From Micromonospora mirobrigensis (GTDB lineage Bacteria > Actinomycetota > Actinomycetes > Mycobacteriales > Micromonosporaceae): 64,000 nt of DNA. The notes under the pieces are model-generated. The model ran no database searches, was not told the origin of the DNA, and was given only the letters and a program-made list of their open reading frames with translations. The position numbers were made by a program, and so were the translations under genes. Shown piece by piece: positions 10,744 to 18,933 of the stretch (position 1 is the first letter of the stretch; every line of letters begins with the position of its first letter). Where the stretch lies: assembly GCF_900091555.1 (NCBI RefSeq), contig NZ_FMCX01000007.1:248001-312000 (forward strand), written 5' to 3'.

Positions 10744-11925
10744 TCAGTCCCGCGGGTCGTGCGGATCGAGGCCGAAGAGCGGGAAGACGGCCTTGCGGGC
10801 AACGGCGATCGCCCGGTCCACCGAGTTCGGCTCCCCGGTCGGCTGCCAGGGCTGGTACGACGGGTCGACGTCGTCGGTCATCCGCAACGGGATCTCCCGG
10901 CCCGGCAGCCGCCGCGCGGCCAACTCCCGCCAGGCCGGCGGGGTCAGCGTGGCCGGGTCGACCGGGTCGCCGCTCGCGATCGCCAGCAGATGCGTCCAGG
11001 CCCGGGGCACCACCTCGGCCAGCGCGTACCCGCCGCCACCGGTGGCCACCCAGCGGCCGTCGCAGAGCTCGTCGGCGAGCGCCCGCAGGGCCAGGTAGGT
11101 GGCCCGCTGCCCGTCCACCGACAGGTTCAGGTCGGCCAGCGGGTCGAGTCGGTGCCCGTCGGCGCCGCACTGGGTGACCAGCAGCTGCGGCCGGAACGCG
11201 CGCAGCACCGACGGCACGATCGCGTGGAAGGCCCGCTGCCAGCCGGCGTCGCCGACCCCCGGCGGCAGCGGCACGTTGACGGCGCTGCCCACCGCGTTCG
11301 GGCCGCCGGTCTCGTCGGGGAACCCGGTGCCGGGGAAGAGCGCCAGCGGGGTCTCGTGCAGGCTGACCGTGAGCACCCGCGGGTCGTCCCAGAACACCTG
11401 CTGCACGCCGTCGCCGTGGTGCACGTCGACGTCGACGTACGCGATCCGTTCGGCGCCCAGGTCGAGCAGGCGGGCGATGGCCACGGCCGGGTCGTTGTAG
11501 ACGCAAAAGCCGGCCGCCCGGTCGGGCATGGCGTGGTGCAGCCCACCGGCCACGTTGACCGCCCGCCGGGCCTCGCCCCGCCACACCGCCTCGGCGGCGG
11601 CCACGCTGGCGCCGGCGATCAGCGCGCTGGACTCGTGCATGCCGTCGAAGACGGGATTGTCCGAGGTGCCCAGCCCGTACCCGGCGAAGAGCGGGTCGGC
11701 GGGCGCGGCCCGCACGGCGGCCAGGTAGCCGGGGTGGTGCACCCGGGTGAGCAGCGCGTCGTCGGCCGGCGTCGGCGCGACCAGGCGGACCCCGGGACGG
11801 TCGAGGACGCCCAGCTCGCGGGCGAGTGCGACGGTCAGCTCCACCCGGACCGGGTCGAGCGGATGGTCACCCATGTCGTAGGCGAGCAGGGACTCGTCCC
11901 ACACCACCACCGTGTCGTCGGACAT
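10744..11925 (-). CDS. acuC: AcuC-type histone-deacetylase-fold lysine deacetylase
   Basis: A 393-residue arginase/deacetylase-fold protein. The HDAC signatures are intact: the tandem histidines of HHAMPDRAAGFCVYND, the zinc-ligand run VDVDVHHGDGVQ, and the C-terminal glycine-tyrosine GGGGYAL. AcuC proteins remove acetyl groups from lysines, for example on acetyl-CoA synthetase. In this operon it would oppose the acetyltransferase encoded 26 bases downstream, giving a writer-eraser pair that is probably co-transcribed. The longest frame begins at 11955 and other in-frame ATGs are at 11934 and 11925. I prefer 11925 (MSDDTVVVWDE) because family members start there, but the ribosome site is weak. 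Confidence 0.88.
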   Translation of the reverse strand: MSDDTVVVWDESLLAYDMGDHPLDPVRVELTVALARELGVLDRPGVRLVAPTPADDALLTRVHHPGYLAAVRAAPADPLFAGYGLGTSDNPVFDGMHESSALIAGASVAAAEAVWRGEARRAVNVAGGLHHAMPDRAAGFCVYNDPAVAIARLLDLGAERIAYVDVDVHHGDGVQQVFWDDPRVLTVSLHETPLALFPGTGFPDETGGPNAVGSAVNVPLPPGVGDAGWQRAFHAIVPSVLRAFRPQLLVTQCGADGHRLDPLADLNLSVDGQRATYLALRALADELCDGRWVATGGGGYALAEVVPRAWTHLLAIASGDPVDPATLTPPAWRELAARRLPGREIPLRMTDDVDPSYQPWQPTGEPNSVDRAIAVARKAVFPLFGLDPHDPRD

Positions 11926-11980
11926 GCCGCCCATCGTCGCACGCGGACCCCCCACCGCCCACCGGACCTGCGGTTCGCCG

Positions 11981-12829
11981 CTACGGCGTCGCCCCGGTCG
12001 CCACCGGACGGTCCGCGTCGGCCACCCAGTCGCTCCACGATCCGACGTAGAGCGCCGCGTCCGGTCGGCCGGCCAGGTGCAGCGCCAGGACCGCCTGCGC
12101 GGCGGTCACCCCGGAGCCGCAGTACGCCCCGACCGGGGTGCCCTCGGTCACCCCGGCGGCGGCGAACCGCTCCCGCAGCGCCTGGGCGGCGGCGAACCGG
12201 CCGTCGGTGACGTACTCCGGGGCGGGCAGGTTGACCGCGCCCGGCACGTGCCCGGCGACCGGGTCGATCGGCTCGGTCTCGCCCCGGTAGCGGGGTGCGG
12301 CGCGTACGTCGATCAGCACGCCGTGGTCGTCGGCGGCGAGCCGGGCGGCGGCGTCGGCGTCGAGGACCGGCAGCCCGCCGGGGGTGACGGTGACGTCGCC
12401 GGGGGCCGGGGTGGACGGCTCGGTGGTGACCGGCAGGCCGGCGGCGACCCAGGCCGGATAGCCGCCGTGCAGCACCCGCACCGGTCGGTGCCCGGCCCAG
12501 CGCAGCGTCCACCAGGCCCGGGCGGCGGACATGCCGTCGCCGCCGTCGTACACGACGACGGGGTGACCGGCGCGGACCCCGGCGGCCCGCAGCGCGGCCT
12601 GCAACGCGGCCGGGTCGGGCAGCGGGTGCCGGCCGGCGGCGCCGGGCGGTCCGCTCAGTTCGGTGTCCAGGTCGACGAAGACCGCGCCGGCCAGGTGACC
12701 GGCGGCGTGGTCGTCACGGCCCGGTGGACCGGTCAGCCGCCAGCGCACGTCGAGCAGGGTGGGCGGGTCGGGCTGGGCCAGCTCCTCGGCGAGCTGGCCG
12801 GTCTCGATCAGCGGCTCGGTTCCGGACAT
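11981..12829 (-). CDS. Sulfurtransferase (tandem rhodanese; thiosulfate/3-mercaptopyruvate type)
   Basis: A 282-residue protein with two rhodanese domains. The inactive N-terminal one begins LLDVRWRLTG and contains YDGGDGMSAARAWW. The catalytic C-terminal one has the active-site loop CGSGVTA at about 235. The CGSGVTA loop is the form seen in 3-mercaptopyruvate sulfurtransferases, whereas bovine-type rhodanese has CRKGVTA, so mercaptopyruvate may be the better donor. No signal peptide is present. It precedes acuC on the same strand by 55 bases, so could share its transcript. Upstream lies the 230-base gap adjoining the recombinase. Confidence 0.9.
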   Translation of the reverse strand: MSGTEPLIETGQLAEELAQPDPPTLLDVRWRLTGPPGRDDHAAGHLAGAVFVDLDTELSGPPGAAGRHPLPDPAALQAALRAAGVRAGHPVVVYDGGDGMSAARAWWTLRWAGHRPVRVLHGGYPAWVAAGLPVTTEPSTPAPGDVTVTPGGLPVLDADAAARLAADDHGVLIDVRAAPRYRGETEPIDPVAGHVPGAVNLPAPEYVTDGRFAAAQALRERFAAAGVTEGTPVGAYCGSGVTAAQAVLALHLAGRPDAALYVGSWSDWVADADRPVATGATP

Positions 12830-13061
12830 GACGTCCAGTCAACACCATCGGGGCAGGGAGCACGCGGTTCGTCAAGGGCCGAACGAGGGCGGCCCGGTCG
12901 GGATGGACGAATGAGCGGCACGAGTTCTGCTCGCCCCGCCCGTGCCCGACCCCGAGGACCTGGCGCCGGCCGCGCAACACGCTCTGGGTCTACCCCTACT
13001 GAGACGGGGTCTGGCGACAGCGGTACGCCGAAGCCTTCGGTGACGATCCGCAAGGACCGGA
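12830..13061. other. Gap between sulfurtransferase and recombinase; possible decayed coding remnant
   Basis: No intact gene fits here. In one plus-strand frame, codons from about 12910 read like coding sequence (TNERHEFC..., RNTLWVYPY, stop at 12999-13001, then DGVWRQRYAEAFGDD) with the stop falling where a Trp codon would continue the pattern. This may be the remnant of a gene disrupted when the recombinase element arrived. I do not recognise the protein, and a short GC-rich open frame can look plausible by chance. Confidence 0.25.
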
Positions 13062-14516
13062 TCAGCCGCGAGGCACGATAACCACAGACTCAGGCGGCGG
13101 CCCGTCCCAACCGTTGCTGCCGCCCTTGCCGACTGGCTTGACGATGATCCGCTTGACGTAGCGGCCCAGGATTTCCCTGCGCCTGTGCAGCGTCTCAGGG
13201 TCGTCGTCAAGCCAGTCTTCTAGTTCCTGGTCCCTGTCGATCGGGACCAGCGCGGCCTCCTTGGCCAGCTCCCCCTGCTTCGCGCGCAGCAACTGGATCT
13301 GCTCGCGCCTGGGGATGATCTCCTCCAGGGCCTCGTCGTCGGTGTAGATGCCCTTCGCCTGCCCGGCCTGCACCCGCTTGATCTCGGCCTGAAGCTCCCG
13401 GATCTCCGCCTCGATCGCCGGGTTGCGGTCGTCGTCAGCCGGCCCCTCGGACGCGGTGATCTTGCCTTCGATCGCGCCGGCCACCCACTCCAGCACCACC
13501 TCATCCAGCCACGGACGCTGACGCGAGCACTGCCCGCAGCCACCCCGCTGGGAGATGCAGACGTAGCGGTTGTAGCCGCCCGTCTTACCCTCCGGCGGCA
13601 CGTACACCTGGGCCGACATCGGCGTGCCGCAGAGGCAGTACACGAAGCCCGGCAGCAGGTACTTGCGCGCCCTCGGGGGGCCACCCGTCTTCTTCGCGCC
13701 CCGGGTGCCGAGGGCTTCGATGATCGCCTCGTGCTCCGCCCGGGTGATGATCGCGGGCCAGTTGCCCTCCCCCACCACCTGCCCCTCATGAGCCACCAGG
13801 CCGGCGATGCGGGGATTGCGCAGCGTCCGGGCCACGTTGCCGTCGTTGCGCCACTCCTTGCCCAGCGGAGTCAGCACCCCCATCCGCTGCCACAGCTTGC
13901 GCACCTCGGACACCTTGCCGGTCTGGAACAGCCGCACCATGCCGTCACGGATGGCCTTCTGGGCGACCGGGTCGATCTCCTGGCAGTAGCCCAGCGGGGA
14001 GCCGTGGACGTAGCCGAAGGTCCGGGCGCCACCGTGCAGCCGCCCCTCCTCCCGGCGCTGCCGGGCGGCTCGGGCGATCCGCTCCGCAGAGCGCTCGACC
14101 TCAGCCGCGTCCACCGCAGCCTTGATCCGGGCCACCATCCGGCCGTCAGCGGTGCTCAGATCGTCGTTGCCGCTCTTGACCGTGTGGATCATCACGCCGG
14201 TCTGCTCGTGGACCTTGATGACGTCCTCAAGCTCCAGGGGCCGCCGGGTGAGCCGGCCGTTGGAGTAGGCGACGATCACGTCGATGGTGCCGGCCCGGAC
14301 GGCGACCATCATGGCGTCGTAGTCGGGTCGGGTCTTCTTGGTCCGGGTGGAGGCGGAGATGTCGTTGTCGACGTAGACCCGCACCACCTCGAAGCCGAGG
14401 GCAGCGGCCAGCTCCCGGCAGTCCTCCTCCTGGCGGGTGACGCCCTTCTCCTCGCTCTCCCGGTCCTGGGAGATCCGGCAGTAGATGGCGCACCGCAGGG
14501 GTACGGGCTCACCCAT
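13062..14516 (-). CDS. Large serine recombinase (site-specific integrase)
   Basis: A 484-residue resolvase-type recombinase. Residues 1-150 are the catalytic domain with the nucleophile Ser16 (YCRISQDR), RQEEDCRELA and the helix-E region AEVERSAERIARAARQRREEG. The recombinase DNA-binding domain follows (GYVHGSPLGY, LRNPRIAGLV), then a zinc beta-ribbon with paired cysteines (CLCGTPM and CISQRGGCGQC) and a charged coiled-coil segment. Length and order match actinophage or integrative-element integrases. The ATG at 14516 has GGGAGGG upstream, which decides it over 14552. No excisionase, replication or transfer gene is nearby, so this is either a minimal element or the residue of a larger one. 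Its 5' end points at ideR, only 82 bases away. Confidence 0.93.
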   Translation of the reverse strand: MGEPVPLRCAIYCRISQDRESEEKGVTRQEEDCRELAAALGFEVVRVYVDNDISASTRTKKTRPDYDAMMVAVRAGTIDVIVAYSNGRLTRRPLELEDVIKVHEQTGVMIHTVKSGNDDLSTADGRMVARIKAAVDAAEVERSAERIARAARQRREEGRLHGGARTFGYVHGSPLGYCQEIDPVAQKAIRDGMVRLFQTGKVSEVRKLWQRMGVLTPLGKEWRNDGNVARTLRNPRIAGLVAHEGQVVGEGNWPAIITRAEHEAIIEALGTRGAKKTGGPPRARKYLLPGFVYCLCGTPMSAQVYVPPEGKTGGYNRYVCISQRGGCGQCSRQRPWLDEVVLEWVAGAIEGKITASEGPADDDRNPAIEAEIRELQAEIKRVQAGQAKGIYTDDEALEEIIPRREQIQLLRAKQGELAKEAALVPIDRDQELEDWLDDDPETLHRRREILGRYVKRIIVKPVGKGGSNGWDGPPPESVVIVPRG

Positions 14517-14598
14517 GGCGACCCTCCCCCGTGTGGTTGTGGCAGCTCCCATGCTGCGCGTGAGACACTAGAGCCTCCGGTTCAGTCCTCGCTGACAG

Positions 14599-15294
14599 GT
14601 GATAAAGATAAACAGCCACTCACTAGTCGACACGACCGAGATGTACCTGCGCACCATCCTCGAGTTGGAGGAGGAGGGGGTGCCGCCGCTGCGCGCGCGG
14701 ATCGCCGAGCGGCTGCGGCAGAGCGGGCCCACCGTCAGCCAGACCGTCGCCCGGATGGAACGCGACGGGCTGCTCACCGTCGAGGGCGACCGGCACCTGG
14801 CCCTCACCGAGCAGGGCCGGGGCACCGCCGTGGCGGTGATGCGCAAGCACCGGCTGGCCGAGCTGCTGCTGGTCAACGTGATCGGGATGCCCTACGAGGA
14901 GGCCCACGAGGAGGCCTGCCGCTGGGAGCACGTGATGAGCGACGCGGTGGAGAAGCGGGTCTACGACCTGCTCAACCGGCCGACCCGCTCGCCGTACGGC
15001 AACCCGATCCCGGGCCTGGAGGAGCTGGGCAGCCCGGAGCCGGCGACCACCACCCCGGAGAGCGAGCGCAACCTGGCCTTCCCGGGCCTCTCCGGCACGG
15101 TCGTGGTGCGGCGGATCTGCGAGAGCGTGCAGACCGACTCGGACGTGCTGCGCCAGCTGCACGCCGCGGGCGTGGACCCGGGCGCGACGGTGACCGTGGC
15201 GCAGGAGCGCGACGGGGTCTCCATCGACCGCTCCGGCGACCGGATCCGGCTGCCCCGCGAGGTGGCGTCCCGGGTCTTCGTGGCCGCCCACTGA
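14599..15294 (+). CDS. ideR: DtxR/IdeR-family metal-dependent transcriptional repressor
   Basis: A 231-residue iron-responsive repressor. The winged helix (LRARIAERLRQSGPTVSQTVARMERDGLL), metal-site and dimerisation region (MRKHRLAELL, EEACRWEHVMSDAVEKRVYDLL, FGNPIPGL-like YGNPIPGLEELG) and the C-terminal SH3-like domain are all present. With Fe2+ it would bind DNA and repress siderophore and uptake genes. The start is unusual. The family normally begins with a few residues before VDTTEMYL, but here the nearest start codon is a GTG encoding an AT-rich leader (IKINSHSL), and there is no convincing ribosome site. This leader directly adjoins the recombinase gene, so element insertion may have rewritten the 5' end (inference). 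Confidence 0.92.
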   Translation: MIKINSHSLVDTTEMYLRTILELEEEGVPPLRARIAERLRQSGPTVSQTVARMERDGLLTVEGDRHLALTEQGRGTAVAVMRKHRLAELLLVNVIGMPYEEAHEEACRWEHVMSDAVEKRVYDLLNRPTRSPYGNPIPGLEELGSPEPATTTPESERNLAFPGLSGTVVVRRICESVQTDSDVLRQLHAAGVDPGATVTVAQERDGVSIDRSGDRIRLPREVASRVFVAAH

Positions 15295-15305
15295 CCGCTC
15301 GCCGG

Positions 15306-15869
15306 TCAGAGGGAGCGGGTCCGCACCGTCTTCGCCAGCGCGACCAGCCTGGTGGTGTGCTGCTCCGCGGCGGCCCGCTGCGCGCCCGGGCCGAAGGTCC
15401 AGCGCAGGCTGGCGAGCCGGCCCTCGGTGGCCAGCCAGCAGACCTCCGCCGCCGGCCCCTGCTTCGGGCTCTTCGCGGCGATCGTCCGCCGGTAGGCGGT
15501 CTGCCCGAGCTTGGCGACCTTCTTCCCCTCGTCGGGCAGGATGTCCGCGGCGAAGGCCTCCTTGTCGATCGACGTGTCGGTGACCGTCAGGGCCAGCTCC
15601 GGCCAGGGCTTGTCGCCGCGTACCACGCAGGTGTGGGTGTCCCCGCTGGTGCTGGCGGCGGCGACGGTGAACCGGGTGCCGGTGCGGGCGAGGATCACCC
15701 CGAAGTCGAGCAGCCGGCAGGCGCCCCCGGAGGAGGCGGCCACGGCCTCGACCCGGGCCGGCGGGGCGGCCGGCACCGCGATCGGTTCCGGCTCATCGGC
15801 ACAGCCGGCCACCAGCACCACGGCGGCCAGCGGTACGGCCACGCCGGCAAGCCCGATCCGCCCGTGCAC
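15306..15869 (-). CDS. Putative lipoprotein of unknown function
   Basis: A 187-residue exported protein. A lipoprotein signal ends in LVAGC with the lipidated Cys at residue 23, followed by a proline/alanine spacer and then a soluble domain with three further cysteines (ACRLLDFG, HTCVVRGD, EVCWLATEG). Recurrent elements such as YRRTIAAKSPKQG and LRWTFGP resemble actinobacterial DUF3558-like solute-binding lipoproteins only loosely, so I give no function. GGAGG six bases upstream of the GTG at 15869 fixes the start; the longer frame to 15992 has no signal at its N-terminus. It converges on ideR with only 11 bases between stops. Confidence 0.75.
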   Translation of the reverse strand: MHGRIGLAGVAVPLAAVVLVAGCADEPEPIAVPAAPPARVEAVAASSGGACRLLDFGVILARTGTRFTVAAASTSGDTHTCVVRGDKPWPELALTVTDTSIDKEAFAADILPDEGKKVAKLGQTAYRRTIAAKSPKQGPAAEVCWLATEGRLASLRWTFGPGAQRAAAEQHTTRLVALAKTVRTRSL

Positions 15870-15951
15870 GTTCAACCTCCGCCGTCGTCGGCGGATGCCC
15901 GCCGGATGTCCGTCGGCCACCGTACGGGCTGGCCGGGACGGGCGGAACCCC

Positions 15952-16194
15952 TCAGTCGTCCACATACGGACAGTGCCGGCAGCCTCGCCCACAGCAGGTG
16001 CCCCGCCGGGCGAGGAAGCCCGCGCTGAGCACGAAGAGCCCGGTGGCCGGGTCGAGGTAGCCGGCCTCCCCGGCGGCCAGCGCCGCCGCGTGGGCGGCGA
16101 GGATCCGCTCCCGGTCGGGGTGTCCCGGCGACAGCCGGGACGGGTGCGGCTCGGTCAGCGGCCGGTCCGCCGGCGGTCGTCGCTCTCCGGTCAC
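15952..16194 (-). CDS. DUF5522-family small Cys-rich protein
   Basis: An 80-residue protein ending in CCGRGCRHCPYVDD, a compact four-cysteine cluster that probably binds zinc or an iron-sulfur centre. The preceding core LDPATGLFVLSAGFLARRGT is typical of DUF5522. The family is widespread and has no assigned role. It lies 22 bases after the asparaginase gene on the same strand, so it may be the last gene of that operon. Confidence 0.8.
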   Translation of the reverse strand: MTGERRPPADRPLTEPHPSRLSPGHPDRERILAAHAAALAAGEAGYLDPATGLFVLSAGFLARRGTCCGRGCRHCPYVDD

Positions 16195-16216
16195 CGGGCG
16201 AGTCTACGGATCCGGC

Positions 16217-17194
16217 TCAGCCGTGCCGGTGGAAGGCGGCTCGCACCTGCGCGCGGTCCGCGCCCCCGGCCAGCAGCAGCCGCAGCAGCACCTTCGCCTT
16301 GTACGGGTCGAGCAGCCCACCGTTGACCAGGCCGCGCCGTTGCAGGTCGGTCTCCGAGCCGACCGCCCCGTAGGTGTTGCGCAGCACCGCGCCGGCCCCG
16401 GTCCGCGAGGTGAGCACCACCGGGATCCGTTCGGCGAGGGCGCCCAACGCCGGGGCGAACGCCGGGGGCACGTGCCCGACGCCGAACCCGGCCACCACCA
16501 GCCCGTCCCGCCCGTCGGCCACGGCGTCGAGCAGGGCGACGTCGTCGTCGAGGGTGACGGTGTGCAGCGCCACCCGGGTGCCGGCCAGCCGGTCGCGGTC
16601 CACCGGCGGCAGCGGTTCGTGCCGGGTCGGCCGGGTGAGCAGGCGTACCTGCCCCTCGACGAGGTGGCCGAGCGGCCCGGCGTTCGGCGAGGCGAAGGTG
16701 GCGGTGCTGGTGCTGTGCGTCTTGCGGACGTACCGGGCGGCGTGCACCTCGTCGTTGAGCGCGACGAGCACCCCGAGGTCGCGGGCGGCCGGCGCGGCGG
16801 CGACCCGGACGGCGGCGAGCAGGTTCGCCGGCCCGTCCGGCCCGGCGAGGGTGGGGTTGCGCATCGCGCCGGTCACCACCAGCGGCGCCGGGTGCCGCCA
16901 CACCAGGTCAGCCAGGTAGGCGGTCTCCTCCAGGGTGTCGGTGCCCTGGGTGACCACCACGCCGGTCGCCCCGGCGACCACCGCCGCGCCGGCCGCGTCG
17001 ACCACGTCCAGGATCCGCGGGTACGTCAGGGCGGCGCTGGGCACCGCGTCGACGTCCCGCACGTCCAGCGGGGTGTCGGCCAGCAGCGGGACGGCGGCGG
17101 TGAGGTCGGCGGCGGTGAGCCGGGTGACCACTCCCCCGCTCCCGGTGCCGGCCATCGCGATGGTGCCGCCGAGGGCGAACAGTGCGACGCTCAC
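16217..17194 (-). CDS. L-asparaginase (type I/II bacterial family)
   Basis: A 325-residue enzyme hydrolysing asparagine to aspartate and ammonia. The N-terminal catalytic threonine motif is ALGGTIAM and the second is VVTQGTDTLEETAYL. VVTGAMRNP and the lysine segment YVRKTHSTSTATF complete the active site. It has no signal peptide, so it is cytoplasmic. The start is the GTG at 17194, which overlaps the stop of the upstream methyltransferase by four bases (GTGA). The much longer in-frame extension upstream is an out-of-frame reading of that methyltransferase. Confidence 0.93.
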   Translation of the reverse strand: MSVALFALGGTIAMAGTGSGGVVTRLTAADLTAAVPLLADTPLDVRDVDAVPSAALTYPRILDVVDAAGAAVVAGATGVVVTQGTDTLEETAYLADLVWRHPAPLVVTGAMRNPTLAGPDGPANLLAAVRVAAAPAARDLGVLVALNDEVHAARYVRKTHSTSTATFASPNAGPLGHLVEGQVRLLTRPTRHEPLPPVDRDRLAGTRVALHTVTLDDDVALLDAVADGRDGLVVAGFGVGHVPPAFAPALGALAERIPVVLTSRTGAGAVLRNTYGAVGSETDLQRRGLVNGGLLDPYKAKVLLRLLLAGGADRAQVRAAFHRHG

Positions 17195-17844
17195 GCCCGC
17201 GTACCGCCGCCCGGCCGGGTGGCCAGCACGAACCCCTGCGGACCCCGGTCGAAGCCCTCGGCCTCCCGGTCCAGCCGGGCGTGGATCGTGAACCCCGCGG
17301 CCGTCACCTCGTCCACGACCCGGTCCGACGAGTGCCAGTGCACGTCGTAGGAGACGGTGTGGCCGTACGCCTCGGCGAGGCGGTCGAGGCAGCCGCCGGC
17401 CTTGAAGGCGAGCAGCAGCCGACCGCGCGGGGCGAGCACCCGGTGGAACTCCGCGAACACCTCCGGCAGTGTCTCCGGGGGCAGGTGGATGATCGAGTAC
17501 CAGGCGACCAGTCCGGCGAGGCCACCGTCGGGCAGGCCCAGGTCGGTCATCGAGCCGACCTCGAAGCGCAGTCCGGGGTGCCGGCGGCGGGCCACCTCCA
17601 CCATGCCGGGCGACAGGTCGATCCCGAAGATGTCCAGCCCGAGGTCGCGCAGGTGGGCGGTGATCCGCCCGGTGCCGCAGCCGACCTCCGCCGCGGGGCC
17701 GGCACGGCCGACCTGCTCGGCGAAGGCGGCCAGCATGCCCCGGTCCATCGGCCCCTCGACCACCTCGGGGATGAGCCGGTCGTAGTCGACGGCGACGGTG
17801 TCGTACGCGGTCCTGGTCTCGGTCATCCAGTGCGGCTCGGGCAT
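17191..17844 (-). CDS. Class I SAM-dependent methyltransferase (methyltransferase type 11)
   Basis: A 217-residue small-molecule-type methyltransferase: AYDTVAVDYDRL at the start, SAM motif I VGCGTGRITAHL, acidic motif II DIFGIDLSPGMV, and LAPRGRLLLAFKAGG. The ATG at 17844 is preferred over a TTG at 17853; an ATG at 17826 is also possible. Its stop overlaps the asparaginase start. Homologues with this layout are common in actinomycetes and the substrate is unknown. Confidence 0.82.
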   Translation of the reverse strand: MPEPHWMTETRTAYDTVAVDYDRLIPEVVEGPMDRGMLAAFAEQVGRAGPAAEVGCGTGRITAHLRDLGLDIFGIDLSPGMVEVARRRHPGLRFEVGSMTDLGLPDGGLAGLVAWYSIIHLPPETLPEVFAEFHRVLAPRGRLLLAFKAGGCLDRLAEAYGHTVSYDVHWHSSDRVVDEVTAAGFTIHARLDREAEGFDRGPQGFVLATRPGGGTRA

Positions 17845-17915
17845 GGTCGACAACCCTAGTGGGCACGGGCGGTATTTCGGTGGCCCGTGCGGGCCGGGCG
17901 GGCCAGGCTGGGCGG

Positions 17916-18917
17916 GTGCCCTACCGCCTCGTCGAGACCGACCCGCCGTCGGACGCCGTACGCCGGTTGACCCTGGTGCCGTTCCTGCCGGACGGCTCGT
18001 GCGCGGCCGTACCCGATGGGCGGGGTGAGCCGCGACTACCCGCCGGGGCGGTGTGGGCCGGCGAGCACTGGCTGCTCGACGCGGCGCTGCGGATCCCGCT
18101 GGAGACGGCCGGGTTCCGGCCGCAGCGGGTGCACCCGTTCGCCGCCGACGGCGACCACCTGTACGCCTGGTTGGACGGTGACCGGTATTCCGGCCGCCGG
18201 CCGCACGCCACGGTGGAGCTGGTCACCGGCCCGGCGGCGGCGCTCGCGGCGCGGCTGGCGACGGCGGCCCGGCCCGAGCAGGCCCGCGCGGTCCGGGACG
18301 CGGCCCGGTCGCTGCGCGGTCAGGACGACACGAGCTGGTACGCCGACGCGGTACGCCTGCTGGAGCCGGCCTACCTGCGCGGGGACACCCCGCAGGCCGG
18401 CTCCGGTTTCGGCGGGGACGCCGCCCAGTGGCGGGCCCTGCGGGAGATGATCGTCGACGGGGTGCACGGCGACGGCAGCTTCCTCGACCTGGGCTGCGCC
18501 AACGGGCTGCTGCTGGAGTCCGTGGTGGACTGGGCGGCCGAGCGCGGCCACCGGCTGGACCCGTACGGGGTGGACCTGGCGCCCGGGCTGGTGGCGCTGG
18601 CCCGGCGGCGCCTGCCGCACTGGGCGGACCGGTTCGAGGTCGGCAACGCGATCGGGTGGCGGCCGGCCGACGGCCGGCGCTTCAACTACGTGCACCTGCT
18701 GCTGGACCTGGTGCCGCCGACCCGCCGGGCGCAGCTGGTCCGGCACGCCCGCGAGCTGGTCTCGCCCGGTGGTCGACTGCTGGTCAGCCACTACCAGGCG
18801 ACCGGCGGAACGGATCTCACGGCGGCGGAGCACCTGCGCTGGCTGGGCTTCCGGGTGCACGGGTCGAGTGCGGGACTCGACCCGCAACGCGCCACCACCG
18901 CCTGGCTGGACGCCTAG
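17916..18917 (+). CDS. SAM-dependent methyltransferase-domain protein with N-terminal NUDIX-like region
   Basis: A 333-residue protein. The N-terminal 150 residues (VPYRLVETDPPSDAVRRLTLVPFLPDGS, LLDAALRIPLETAGFRPQRVHPFA) look like a degenerate NUDIX fold without a recognisable Nudix box. The C-terminal half is a methyltransferase: FLDLGCANGLLLESV, YGVDLAPGLVALARRRLP and LVSPGGRLLVSHY. The true start is probably the GTG at 17916 rather than 17859. It diverges from the neighbouring methyltransferase gene across 71 bases. The substrate is unknown. Confidence 0.72.
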   Translation: MPYRLVETDPPSDAVRRLTLVPFLPDGSCAAVPDGRGEPRLPAGAVWAGEHWLLDAALRIPLETAGFRPQRVHPFAADGDHLYAWLDGDRYSGRRPHATVELVTGPAAALAARLATAARPEQARAVRDAARSLRGQDDTSWYADAVRLLEPAYLRGDTPQAGSGFGGDAAQWRALREMIVDGVHGDGSFLDLGCANGLLLESVVDWAAERGHRLDPYGVDLAPGLVALARRRLPHWADRFEVGNAIGWRPADGRRFNYVHLLLDLVPPTRRAQLVRHARELVSPGGRLLVSHYQATGGTDLTAAEHLRWLGFRVHGSSAGLDPQRATTAWLDA

Positions 18918-18933
18918 GACCGCCCGCGGGACG

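Noticed and set aside
8162..11584. Reading the acetyltransferase as a 1140-residue protein
   Set aside because: The extra N-terminal third is acuC read in another frame; the GTG at 10717 has a strong ribosome site and the GNAT domain begins just after it.
12912..13081. A 56-codon plus-strand ORF beside the recombinase
   Set aside because: Its translation is Arg/Ser/Gly/Pro low-complexity with no domain, and it overlaps the recombinase 3' end.
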